From Helianthus annuus (lineage: Eukaryota; Streptophyta; Magnoliopsida; Asterales; Asteraceae): DNA of 64,000 nucleotides. The stretch covers positions 125,538,180-125,602,179 of the forward strand of contig NC_035448.2 of NCBI RefSeq assembly GCF_002127325.2, read 5' to 3'. Every line of letters starts with the position of its first letter. Position 1 is the stretch's first letter. The notes under the pieces were generated by a model. The model was given only the letters and a program-made list of their open reading frames with translations, searched no databases and was not told the DNA's origin. Both the position numbers and the translations under genes were made by a program. Below are positions 24,102-35,600 of this stretch, in pieces.

Positions 24102-25984
24102 CATAACAACACTTGGGAGATTTTTACGATTATTTTGTGAACTATACAAATATTATTTTTAGGGTAAAAATAATATTACCAAATGTCAACGATTCCAAAA
24201 TAATACGAACGCCTTCACAATAAATATTAAGTTACAACGGTATTATTAATACCACCCGATCTTTAAAACGTAACTTACGCATTTTTAGAAAATACTCATA
24301 AGTGTGTATTTTGTCAAGTATTATTTTGGGTAAAATTGTACGGAATAAAATATAATATTTTTGGGAAAAATATTTATATTTTGGAGTTAGAATTAAAATA
24401 TATATTAAGTGAGACTTAATAATATATTCCGAAGATAGAGAAACGCACATGTATTAAAGCCCCCATCCTTGGGAAGGAATGTATTTACCAAAATAATTAC
24501 TAAGTGTAATTACGAAATAGTTGTCTAACTATTTCCCAAAGACATTAAACCTTAAACTAAGGCACGGCCGTCCGTCTAATAGAAGTTAGTACGTGTAGGT
24601 CGTCGCACAGCTGATTGATCAGGAGATTTACTCGATAGAGACGCACCACTGTGAGTTCATGTCCCGCTTTCCTCTTAACTGTTTTCAATTTTCTAAACTG
24701 CGGGGGTGAAATACATGTTACTATATTTACGAGTACTTTTTACATGGTATGGTTAGCGTAAGGAGGGTTACTACTTAGATCATGTGAGTGGGTAGGCGCA
24801 ACTTGAGGCCATTAATCCTCATTGTAGGACCGAGGGACAGTAGCGGTAGATCTATCTGGGTGTAGCGAGCCCAGCCCCATGTCACACCCCCAAAATCCAC
24901 ATGCGGAACACCACCGCTTGGAGGCGTGACTGACCAGGATCCAGCCACCAATTATACTGAGCAATTTAATTATTAACATAAGTATTACTCACCAACCACA
25001 AGTTTGGCAAATATCATAATCAAGTTCAAAAGTAGTTAAGGTTAAGTAATAGTTCTGATAAGTAGCGGAAGCATAGACAAAATAGTTTAGAACAAGATTC
25101 TTAGTTCAAGTTAGTTTAGAACCCAACACACGGGTTAGATGACCACTACACATCCGCAAGCTGCAAGCTCCTGAGTCACTGGGCACCTGCAAAGCATGCA
25201 GTAAGGTGTCAACATAAAGTTGAGCGAGTTCACTAGTTGTCCAGTTTTAGTTTTCGAAAAACATAAGTTGTTTAGATAAAGCATTTATAATCACGTTGTG
25301 GGGAGCTACCCCATCTGTAAGCTCACTAAACTGTAGATACCGAAACTGTTGACGGAAGTTGTTGTGCCCCGAGTCAATGTCTATCGTCATTGACCAAGAT
25401 GCAAGGTCTACTAGTTCACGCCCGATCTCCCCCGGTCACGGTGTGAGGTTGTCAAACCTAATAGCGCTATCAACTAATAACCCGTTCGCCCCCGGCGATT
25501 AATCGGTACTGTAAGCAGGGACTTAAGGTGATAGAGTTTCGTTTAGCTTAGCTAGTTGTGATTTATAAATAATATCCAAACGTATCTCCCCCGGAGATAG
25601 TAATTACCCATTCTGATTTCCCCCGGAAATAATGGTTCAAAAGTATTTTTCCCAAAGTTGGCAGTTTGTCCGTGTCCCTCCATGGGACGCATGCTTTTAG
25701 TGTGTGAACTCACCTTGGGTTGCTCGGCAGATTAGGTTACTTGTCAAACACGCTGGTCACCACGTCCTAACATGGTTACCAGTATAGGTCTGGTTTGGGT
25801 ACAGAGAATGTCACGTATATTTACACATAATCTAACACATAGCATGCATACAGTTACATGTTGAGTTATTGGGCCTGTTCTACTATTGGATCAGTCAACA
25901 GTATCAACTAACACATAGTTCAGTTAAACAGGCAGCCCAAACAATTCACGTTGTGGCCCAATAACTAAAGTGGACAGCCCAGTC

Positions 25985-26160
25985 GAGACAAGGTGGTCTC
26001 GACTCGAGAATATGCGGTCTCGAGTCGCAACCAGGAGGTCTCGGCTTGTACTGGCTGGTTTCGAGTGGTGCAGGCTTGACTCGCAACCTCAGAGGTTCCG
26101 AGTCTGGTCTCGAGTTGTCACGAGGAGGTCTCGAGTCGCAACCGTTGCGGTCTCGAGTTT
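25985..26160 (-). repeat. Downstream cluster of GGTCTCGAGT motifs
   Basis: About eight copies of GGTCTCGAGT or close variants (GGTTTCGAGT, GGTCTCGACT), some followed by CGCAACC, at irregular 20-30 base spacing. In the LTR's own direction this lies 500-700 bases downstream of the TATA box, so probably in transcribed DNA. Confidence 0.8.
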
Positions 26161-26698
26161 TCATATTAAACATACCCATGCATTCTTTGAACCAAAATCA
26201 CATGTTTAACAAGATCATTTTGCAAGAAACAAACGAAACATTCATTTTGTAACCTTGAACATAGTTCGGTTGGCCATAAACACTCTTAAACTACCATTCA
26301 TTAGCCATTTTCAAACATTTTATCAAGCATTATCATATAATGGTTTACACATATTGTTAAACTCACAAATCATACGAAAATCATGCATAACACTTCTAAC
26401 TAAACACTTTCTAGTTGATTAAACACACATATATCCTACACACACAATAGAACACTAACCGGTTATGAAGAAGGCACCGAATCAAGGAAGAAAGTGAGAA
26501 AATGAAGTGTCCGATTTGTGGTGATGATCTTGACCGAGTTTCTTGACCGAGATTTCTTGTTGATGCCGGTTAGATCCGAGCTTGAACCGAGAATTGGGAG
26601 AGAAGGTGGTGTTGATGGGGGTTTTTAGTGAGAGAGAAAAGGAGTGTGTGTTTGTGTAAAAATGAAGGAAGTGGGGAAGGTTTGGGGGTTTTATACTT

Positions 26699-26803
26699 GG
26701 TTTCGAGTAGGCTAAGGGGGTTTCGGCCCAACCGGTTACGGCCCACTCGGGACCGAGTGGCCCACTCGAGACCGAGTGGTCTCGAGTCATGGTCTCGACT
26801 CAT
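26699..26803 (-). promoter_or_regulatory. Upstream cluster of the same motif beside the LTR TATA box
   Basis: About five copies of TCTCGAGT/ACTCGAGACC/ACTCGGGACCGAGT lie directly upstream (in LTR orientation) of TATAAAA at 26689-26695. Confidence 0.75.
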
Positions 26804-28078
26804 TAGCACAAACACATAAATATATATATATATATATACATACATACAACACGTAGCATGTAAGAAGGTCACATTTTCATTTAATATTATATATACAAAA
26901 TGATATTACAAGATGTTTGTTCGGGAAAACCTAGAGTGTCACACCCCAGGCCCAACATAACGGACCTCGGGGTGACTTTGTGCCCAATGCCAAATCCGCT
27001 AGGTTTGAGTCTTCCTACTTGCACTTCACACATATCAATGGCCTTGCAAACCATTGGTGATCTCTTTTTCCTTATTTGCTACATACCAGGATTTTATACA
27101 TACAAAGGTTTTATTACTCACTTACACATGAACTCGCTCAACAATTTTTGTTGATTTTTCCAACTTACATGTATTTTAGGGAACTAAAGATCTGGCGCGG
27201 TATGCTACGTTTTCCCGCTGCATAAGAGTTTCGAGGTCATCCATGTTTAAGGGATGTGACTTTTTCCTGGACGAGTCACAGTTCTTAAACTGCGTTTATT
27301 TCTTGTTGGTGTTTATGTCTTTCAAAACAATGTTTTATGTTATCAGGTTATAGTTTCCGTTGCATGAGTCAACGCCCAAAGACAATATTGTGTTACTTAT
27401 GTTTTAAAACTTAAATCAATGGATGATCTTGCATGGTTTTATTTTCATATAGCTTTGTTATGATTAAGCTATGGTATTAAGAAGTCACACCAAAATAAAC
27501 CACGCTTCCGCAGAGCCAGGGTGTGACAATATTAATACAAGTTACATGTAATAAACAGTAAAAATACAAATTTTGTTAATAAAAAAGTTCTAATGAAATT
27601 ACCGTTGCTGTTAGGTAGCCACTACAACGATAGCCTAAAAGAGTGCCCCAAAATTTTTTGTCCAACTCCACATAACGAGTGAAAACAACTGAATAACAGA
27701 ATGGGGCGTCCCCATTACTATAAAATGTTGCAACATCTTTTGACCAATTCTCAGATTTGTCGTCTGGAATTGCCCATCTACCGCCTCTGTTCGGGTGTAA
27801 GCTTCGACGATTAGTTACAAAATTGTTTTCTTCCGGCACCTGCGGCTGTGAAGCTTCAAACGATGAAGTTTCACCCGAGTGTCTGGGTGCCCTCCATTTC
27901 TTAAGAATTCACGTTGATGATTTACTAACTGCTTGAGAGCAGTATACGTCACTGTTGTTTTAGTCAGCCATTATTTGTTTCAAGGGAGTTTCAAGGCTTC
28001 TCAATGGCGTTGTACGAATATTTTGCAATCTTATTTAACATGAAAAAAAAGTTGAAAAAAAAAATATTTTTTAAGCGG

Positions 28079-29683
28079 TGATGTGCTAAAAGTAGTTTAA
28101 TAAAAACAACTAAAATTAACCTAAATCTAGACTCAAAGTAATACTCTAGACTCTCTAAACTTGACTAAACTACTAACCGGCAAGCAAACCGATCGACTCT
28201 AGTAAAGCTAAGTAAGTCCGAATATGAACCCACGAGACTGACTTAAATTACGCTAAGACTCTATCTAGACTAAGACTGACACGACTTACTAATTGGTTAT
28301 TTGATTGGGGGGGGGGGAGTTTACTAAAAATCCTAAAAACGCAAATAAAGATTAAACTAAATTAATTAAATTAACAAAACACGAACTTGGACGAAGACTT
28401 AAACCAGTGGCGATGAAGACTACCTAGGCTAGACGCAGGTTTAACTTAGAGTGGATTTCTATTCGAAGCTAATGTGGTATGGAACCGAGATCTTTTGATA
28501 CTAAACCTATTAAGACACCAACTAAGCCCCTCAACCCTACTCGAGGTGAAACTTATGGCACTACCTAGGCCGTTACGACTACCGGCTGTTAGATTTTTTT
28601 ACAGTCCTCTAACCTCTTGAAAAGTGCCTTAATATGACAATCTACCTTACAGCGAGAAAGTCTAAGGCAACTATGGATTCTAACTTGGTTTAATAGACAG
28701 GAGAATGGTTAGGGAACTAAGACCGATTTCTTACAAAACCTAATCCTAGCTATATACGAAACCAAGACCTATTAATAACCCCGAGCCTTACAGCGACAAG
28801 ATTAGTAGAATACTTGATTTTATAAGATTATCGAATGTTACTTCTAAGGTTATTCGTGCGATTTCACCCTAAAGAATTAAAGATTTATTACGTGATATAG
28901 ACACTCACCAAAATCCAAAACCCTAGCACGACTTTATTATGTGATAAAGACCGTCACCAAGAATCGTACGAAGCAATAATCAATGATCAAACAATATCAA
29001 GCACGCATATACACCATATTAAAGTACCATAATCGTTTACTTTTGAAGAAACCCATAAACCAAATTAAATACGAATAAAATCCAAACTTTATTAACCCAT
29101 TGTCATAAGCCTAGGTAGTTTGAAGTATTTAGCCGCTAAACATGATCAAAAACATAATAACAATCATCAACAATTCTGAATTCATCGTGTAACAACTAAA
29201 AACGATCGAAAACTAAAGAAACAGGAAGATTAAACCCGTAAACTTCACTCCCGAGCGCTCCCGATCGTTACCCGATGATTCCTAGCAACCCGAATGCTTC
29301 AAGAACCTTCAATCAGCCTCTAGCAAGCTCCACTTTTATCTCATGTCACAATGAATTTTTTACTTTCTATTTTCTCCATGCAAAATAATAGTAGCCGCCT
29401 CCAACAACAAGAATAATACGGGAGCCCTTTAACATATAGAATAGAGATAGCGAGCTCGGCCCATTCACAGAAAATAACGGCAATTTTAAATCGGTCACTG
29501 ACGTTCTACTCTGCCCGACTGGCTGGTCATTTTCATATTACTCGTTTTTGCTCCATTTGCACTAGGATCTGGCACAACACAAAATAATATAATATAGTAC
29601 TAAAACTAAATAAAAACAAATAAAACTTATACAAATATTATACAATTTACACGTGACAAATATATGTATTTTACCCCACATCA
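28079..29683 (-). repeat. 3' LTR of the Athila-like element (1605 bp)
   Basis: It matches the right LTR (50944-53004) throughout but lacks about 460 bp: CTCTAGCAAGCTCC joins directly to ACTTTTATCTCATG at about 29335, where the other LTR has the extra segment 52185-52655. It includes a G13 run near 28305. Confidence 0.92.
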
Positions 29684-31579
29684 AATATTCCCACACTTAA
29701 CCTTTTTTCGTCCCCGAAAAAAAAGTTATGCAAAACGGAATCATAGACGGAATAATCATTCGGGACAAAAGCTTAAATTACTTATTAAAAACCGAAACTT
29801 GTGTTTGCCGCGATTGCAATTATATTTGTCCTCTTAAACCCAAACCCGGTTCCAAGCCCTTATCAAGCAAGTTTAGTTCAAGTGCGGTCAATCTACCTAG
29901 GGTCTCACGTTAAGAATCGCAAGTCCACCTAATCCCCCCTCAAGCTTATAGGACAAAAGCAACAACCACTGGGCTATTTCCTAACCGTTTTATACCAAGA
30001 TCAAGAGAGTTAAAAGTCAAATCTTTTTTTCATTTTTTTCTCATTTTTTTTTCATCACTTTTTTCATATATTTTTTTTCTTTTTTCGAGCTAGACGTTGC
30101 TTTCCCTAACCCAGAGGCATTCCGGCTGTAGAGGCGCTATCCCCAACTCGGATTACTTAGGCTTCGGTACTTTTTATTTGCAAGTTCGATTTCACACATC
30201 CTAGAGGTATTCCAGTTGTAGAGTCGCTATCCCCAACCTAGATTACATAGAAATGCGCTACTCTCATTCAGTTTCTAGCTCTTTTATCTTTTTTTATTTT
30301 TTTTCATTTTTCCTTTTTCAACGAGATATGATAAGAAACTCTAACGATCTTAACTTATAACGGCGTCCCTTATACTATTATTGGCGGTTTCAATTTCCCC
30401 ACTTTCCCTATATGAGAACCCACTAGTAGACCGACAATTAGGTATAATTAAGATCAAAGGAACCTAGAACCGAATCGAGCCTACTCGCACATCCCAAACT
30501 AGACACAAGCTCAATTATTTTAATCTCATATTATTATTATTTGAACCCGAACAAAAACCTGACTTTTCTATCATTTTCCGCTTTTTGATTTGCAAACTTC
30601 TTATTTCAAAAGACATTTTCTAATTTTTTTAATTAATTTTTTTTTTTTGGATTTTTGAAAATTTTTTAATTTTTTTTTATTTTTCGACTTTTTATGACTC
30701 GACTAACTATACTAACGACACTAAACGATAGTTTCCCATCCCCACACTTAAACTCTACATTGCCCTCAATGTAGGATGGAAACCGACTCAAAAAAAACTA
30801 AAAAATAAATAAAAAAAATAAAAGACAAAGGGCATAAATGGAAAGGACTTAGCTGGTTTAATTAGCGCGTATGCTCCAAAACTCTCGTCTAATCCAGCTC
30901 GATCGTATAGCATTTCATTCGCGATCGGCTTTTGACATTGACTAATACACTCGATAAATGCCTGGAATTTGATAAGCAGCTCCAAAATCACCCGAATGGA
31001 GATTGAGTACGGGTGGCACGATTCAAACCTGCATAAACAAAAACAAGCAAAAACCAGAGCAGTACCGACTCTAAAAAACGACTCAAAAAACTACTAATTT
31101 AGACTCATGGTACAAAATAAACGACTCAATATACAAACTCTACAAACTATCGAAAATCCACCTAATAAATAAATTGAACAAACTCGACAAAAGCTCCCCA
31201 CACTTGAATTTAATCAGGAGGCTTCTCTTTGATCTGGATCCTATCTAACCCGTTCAATTCCACCCGGTCCTAAAAAATATTTAAAAATTTAATGGTGGAA
31301 TAATAAATAATTAAAAATTTAACGATAGAATAATTAAATATTTTAAAATTTTTAAACGAGTCAAACCACCAGAATTTATATTTACATGGAAGAAACCGAA
31401 TGCGCGGCATGTAATGAGAGGACTGATTTTGCTTTAAAGGCTCCTTCTTCCTCTTATGGCCGCCTTCGATCCCGGTCTGGTTTCGATCCTTTCTCTTGAT
31501 TTTCCTTGCCTTCTCCCGTGGTTTTATCGATTCTGAAGTTTCATCTATCATTAATACCACAGGCCAGCTGTGGTGTTCT
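29684..31579 (-). other. 3' internal remnant of the Athila-like element
   Basis: This is the stretch between the copia insertion and the 3' LTR. On the minus strand a basic reading frame continues from the insertion (RKIKRKDRNQTG-GHKRKKEP, 31579 to about 31380), which resembles the tail of Athila gag-type proteins. The rest is non-coding and A/T-run rich. CCCCACACTT(A/G)AA, the complement of the polypurine-like TTAAGTGTGGGG, occurs near 29691, 30741 and 31196. A block AGAGGCATTCCGGCTGTAG...CTATCCCCAA (30113-30150) is repeated in diverged form at 30203-30240. No pol sequence is seen. Confidence 0.75.
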
Positions 31580-32038
31580 TGTTGGTGCATACATCTGTCG
31601 ACTTCGTCTTGTGTCGAGTCTTGTATCGAGTCTTGTATTAGTATTGTTAGATCAGGGCGCGTTGTACGAGAAAATGGTAGTGTTAGGTTTGTTTAAATGC
31701 TGATTTCGCTCTTACAGCTGATTCCGCTCCAAATGTCGTGTGATCACTTTCGAGAGGAATCACAAGCTGTTAATTCTGCCCCAAATGGTTCATGTGTCTC
31801 TCGAGCGGAATCAGGCCACTATATATAGTGTGCCTCGAGCGAAATCAGTAAGAACGTTCTTGTTTCCGGTACCGAACTCTTGCCGAAGTGCCGCTTGACT
31901 GTAATCAGTGTGAAATCATCAATACAAGGCAAAGTTAAGTATATCAAGCTGTTTTTCAAGCCCATTTCTTATTTTCCGCATCTGAAACGGATTAGAGCTC
32001 TTCCGATTGACTCGTTTGGGTCAGCACGCGATCCTACA
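31580..32038 (+). repeat. 5' LTR of the gag-only copia element
   Basis: It contains TATATATAG at 31820-31827 and six copies of GATTCCGCTC-like motifs in both orientations (about 31695, 31711, 31747, 31768, 31798, 31830) clustered around that box. Confidence 0.93.
31820..31827 (+). promoter_or_regulatory. TATA box of the copia LTR
   Basis: TATATATAG in the middle of the LTR, with inverted copies of the motif (CTCGAGCGGAATCAGG and CTCGAGCGAAATCAG) 15-20 bases to either side. The 3' LTR has the same arrangement near 49523-49531. Confidence 0.6.
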
Positions 32039-32040
32039 AG

Positions 32041-32052
32041 TGGTATCAGAGC
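32041..32052 (+). other. Primer binding site of the copia element (initiator tRNA-Met)
   Basis: TGGTATCAGAGC lies two bases after the LTR end. Confidence 0.95.
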
Positions 32053-32240
32053 TCAGGAAGAAGAGTTCTTGCCAAAACAGCCTCATTTTCTGTATTCTAC
32101 ACCTTCTTTTTAAATCTGAAGAAGATTTCACGGTTAAAATCGGACCAAATTTTCACAAACTGTGTAAAAGGACATATAGATAAACCCTTGAAAGTTTCAC
32201 AGCTAAAATCGGCTTAAAAATGGACAAAATGGACCCCAGA

Positions 32241-32630
32241 ACTGATTCCGCTCAAACTGATCTTTTGTGATTCCGCCCGAAACAACCTGTTTCCGCTCCA
32301 AAATACAGTCTGATTCCGCTCTAGAGTGCTTGATTACATGTGAAAAGGTTGATTCCACTCCAAAATATCATATTGATTCCGCTCCAAGTTGATTTATCAG
32401 ATTCCGCTCGAGTTTGTTATCATGGTGATTCCACTCCAGATATCTTTCTGATTTCGCTCCAGGATAACCTAATCAGATTCTGCTTCAAATTGAAAACGTG
32501 ATTCCGCTCCAAATTGCTAGTTGGGATTCCGCTTGAAAAGGCTGATCTGGGTTATTCCGCTTGAAACAGATAATTGTGATTCCGCTCAGATTAAATCTAG
32601 TGATTTCGCTCAAATTGCTATTTCGCTCAA
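32241..32630 (+). repeat. Array of 16 GATTCCGCTC motifs in the copia leader
   Basis: Between the primer site and the gag ATG, about sixteen copies of TGATTCCGCTC(CA) or one- to two-base variants (GATTTCGCTC, GATTCCACTC, GATTCCGCTT) lie in the same orientation, about 25 bases apart. The DNA between them is not repeated, so this is a motif array and not a classic tandem repeat. Confidence 0.9.
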
Positions 32631-32664
32631 AAGTGCCTGTTTTTGACAAACGTGTTACCAAATC

Positions 32665-35600
32665 ATGGCTGAGGAGTTTTACAATGCATTCGCGACGCCT
32701 GTTGCCCCTGTAACTGCTGCTGAAACAGTGTATAGTGAGAATGAGACGGGTACTCATCAGAAACCGCCGAAGCTGATGTACATTGAGGATTTTCAGGGTT
32801 GGAAAAACCGATTTGAGAACTGGGTTCAAGCTTACAGATTTGAAGCATGGTGTTCATTGCTAAAAGATTACGAAAGACCAAAGAATGAACGTGGGTTAGA
32901 AAAGGGTTTTAATGATTTTACAGAAGCTGACAAGTTGAAATACACAAGTGAGAAGATGATGATCAGCATTCTTCAGCAAGCAGTTAAAGAACATATCTCT
33001 GTCTTGCTTCAACATAATGGTACAGCTAGATCAATTTGGGAGGCTTTGATTCAGATATTCAGAGGGAGTGCTGATATGATCAATAACAAAAAGGCCTTAT
33101 TGAAGAAATCATTTGACATGTTTACTGCATTTGATCATGAAACAACCAAGCAGACCATAGATAGATACTGTCATCTGGTTCTGGAAATGGGAAGATTAGA
33201 CATACAGAAAGAGGATGATGAGTGGGTCGATAAGTTAGCTGAAGCCTTGCCACAGCACAAGTGGGGAACTTATTTGATGGTTGTGAAACTTATGAGAAAA
33301 TCTGAGAGTATGAATTTGGCGCAATTCATTCAGAAGATTGAAGAACAACAGTTGGATATTCAAAAGACAGCTATCATGACAAATCCAAATGCGAAACATG
33401 ATGTCAGTCTGTACTACCGAGGGAACAAGTTTGAGGCTACCCCTAGCCAGAGTCCAAAGACTAGTACTGCTTTTAGTGCTGATGGGTCATCTAGTCCAAA
33501 TGCTAGCACTACAACTGAAAGTGGTGGATATACTTCATCATTCTCAAGCTTTGATCCAAACAGCAACACACCTAGCCCTCAGAAGCAAAATTCTACAAAT
33601 CTGCAGTGCAATGTGACTTTGAACATTCAGAATGGTCAAAATCTATCTCCTGAAGTGGCTAAGCAACACATGGCATCTCTTGTCGCCATGTTAGAGTCGT
33701 ATGAAAGCTTGATTGCAGGAAGAATTGGTAATCCGATGCTTACGAAAGAAGATTATGACCAAATCGATGCAGAAGAACTTGAATTGCTGGATGTGAAGTG
33801 GTGTTTGGCTAGTGCATGCAGGAGAGCTGAAAAGTTTCAACAAATTACTGGCAGAGATGAGTTTCGAGGAATGGCTACTTCTCCACTGGGCTTTAACAAG
33901 TCAAAGGTTACCTGTTTCCGATGTAAAGGAAAGGGTCATTTTAAACGGGAGTGTAAAAACCAAGAATCAACTGGGAGTCAAGATAAAAGCAATTATTATC
34001 AGAAATCAATCTTTCATCAGATCAATCAACAACCTCAGCAAAAAGATCAGAAAACTGCTCATGGGAAAATGATCGAAGAAGCAAACAAGAAAGCTTATTA
34101 TGGTATAATAGATCAAAGTGATGAGTTTGTTGCAGAGGGATTTAGCTGGGACAATTACATACCTGGTGTGACTAGACCTGATGTGGCTCTTGTTACCAGA
34201 ATTTTGGGAGAAAATGAAGATTGTCAGAAAAGAATTCCAATATTTCCAGATCTAGGAAGTGATGTTGATACTGATGATGAGGAAGAATATCTTAACAAAT
34301 GTAGAAAAAGCATTGATCCTGACAGTTTTAATTTTTTCTATGTAGATAAAGTTGAGATGCTGAATCAAAAGAAGATTGCCCGTTTGAAGAGAGAGCTGGA
34401 AGCAGCAAAGTTACTCGCTGATGAAAAGGCGAAGACAGAAGCTGGAGAAACAAAAGTTGAAGCAGTTACTAAGAATGCGACAGAAAAGATTGTTGAAGTG
34501 GAGAAAGTGGTAGAGAAAATCGTCGAAGTTGAGAAACTTGTGGAAGTTGAGAAAGTTGTTGAAAAAGTTGTCGAAATAGAAAAGATTGTTGAGGTCGAGA
34601 AACTTGTTGAAGTTGAAAAGACTGTCGAAGTTGAAAAGATAGTTGAAAAGGTGATTGAAGTCACTAAGCCTTGTGAGAAATGTTCAGAATCTTGCAAAAT
34701 TTGTGAAGAGAAAGATAAAAAGATTGCTGAGTTGGAGAAAATGAAGGAAGATTTACTGTCTGATGTGAAGTATGTAAAAGAGTCGTACGATGTACTGAAC
34801 CGGACATTCGATAGTTTGAAAAGAACGAATTCAGAAGTTGAAAAAGCAAATGACAAAATGAGTGCAAATTTAATGACAAAGCAAAGCGTCATCAATGATT
34901 ACATTGAAGATTGTGCAAAGATGAAGAAGGAGCTGGAACTAGAAAAGATGGAGAGTGAAAGGATTAAACGATTACTGTTGAGTTATACTACTTGTGAGTA
35001 TTTGATTGATTGTGTATATCCTACTGTTGCAGGTCTTGAGGCTTTCAAGAAGGATAAGACTGAAGATGCTGATACTGGTAAGAAACCAAGTGTCAAGTAT
35101 AACAGATGTCCGCCTCCTATCTTTGAGAGTTATTCCCCCAGGAAACCAAATGAGGAACGGGTAGACAAGGCTCTAAACATCAAATTTGTCACACCCTCAA
35201 ATTACCACCTAGGGAGTGTCCCTGTTGGGCGTGTGACGACTAGCAATGAGCCACCAATTACATTGAATCACAAGTTTAAAATGAAAATCCATTGTTTAAT
35301 AATACTGAAATCCCAATCATAAGTTATCCAAAATCATAAGTTCAGCGGAAGCGTAAAGAATTCATAAAGTAAATACTAAACGATCATAATAAATAAGTGT
35401 TTGATGAATAAGTCCTCAGCATGACCATGACCACTCTTGCCCTCCAGCCAACAAGCTCCTGTTCCAATCACCTAACGACTTGCGAGCATGTAACAAGTGT
35501 ATCAGACAAAGCTGGCGAGTTCACAGTTTTAGAAAACGTTTGTTACCTGTTGTATATAAAACAGTTCAATAACCAATGCAAGTAATATTGTTAATATCTC

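Larger units (their letters stand above)
24880..26943 (-). mobile_element. Minus-oriented solo LTR, TSD CCCCA
   Basis: The plus strand begins TGTCACACCCCCAAAATCC and ends CCTAGAGTGTCACA. CCCCA precedes it (24875-24879) and follows it (26944-26948). Removing it and one CCCCA rejoins the surrounding solo LTR. On the minus strand TATAAAA lies at 26689-26695, with a cluster of GGTCTCGAGT-type motifs just upstream and a second cluster downstream. It shares with the other LTRs the TAATAGCGCTAT block (25470), short hairpins such as TATCTCC/GGAGATA (25583-25599) and ATTTCC/GGAAAT (25616-25630), and the GGGACGCATGC block (25684). Confidence 0.92.
21770..27528 (+). mobile_element. Solo LTR of a gypsy-like family (3.7 kb without its insert), TSD ATATT
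   Basis: It begins TGTGACAACCCTCACC and ends CCAGGGTGTGACA, flanked by ATATT at 21765-21769 and 27529-27533. It carries no primer site, internal region or second LTR, so it is a solo LTR left by LTR-LTR recombination. It is interrupted by another solo LTR (24880-26943) and contains a 174-bp tandem duplication and an (AT)n run. Its first ~900 bp resemble the LTR of element A in layout (GTCGGAGG...AAACTCTGGCGAAATTT near 23870-24005). Short reading frames inside show no motif. Confidence 0.88.
21299..27971 (-). pseudogene. Ulp1/C48-type protease gene, split by a solo LTR
   Basis: Upstream part (27971 to about 27585): ATG, then two early in-frame stops, then an open frame ending KFWGTLLG-GYLTAT at a GTAATT donor. 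Downstream part (21769-21299): begins near HIEGWTGRLMAW and continues through WTILPPQFYDTLL, FFDVDFVFFPLPI and YLCMLMEHLVTDKPIN, the C-terminal region of plant transposon-borne Ulp1 proteases. Exon order matches the plus-strand gene at 53656-57322: WESLLG-GWL, donor, then H-I-G-W. The acceptor before the HIEGW exon reads AACAA where the other gene has AACAG. The catalytic Asp-Cys-Gly is replaced by Asn-Glu-Ala. Stops, the lost acceptor, missing catalytic residues and the inserted 5.8 kb LTR make it a pseudogene. Confidence 0.75.

Noticed and set aside
23934..24149. Tyr-Ile-rich frames on both strands
   Set aside because: They are produced by the (AT)n microsatellite.
26937..27528. A separate ~592-bp element with TGTCACACCC/GGGTGTGACA ends
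   Set aside because: The CCCCA duplication shows that the left end belongs to the solo LTR at 24880 and the right end to the outer solo LTR at 21770. The apparent inverted repeat comes from their similar termini.
28300..28320. Long G run as a possible G-quadruplex
   Set aside because: A single homopolymer that is much shorter in the other LTR copy (51163): replication slippage is enough to explain it.
34365..34895. 176-codon Ser/Phe/Thr-rich open frame antisense to the copia gag
   Set aside because: It is the reverse complement of the Glu/Lys coiled coil, so the lack of stops comes from codon bias. It has no start context or homology.
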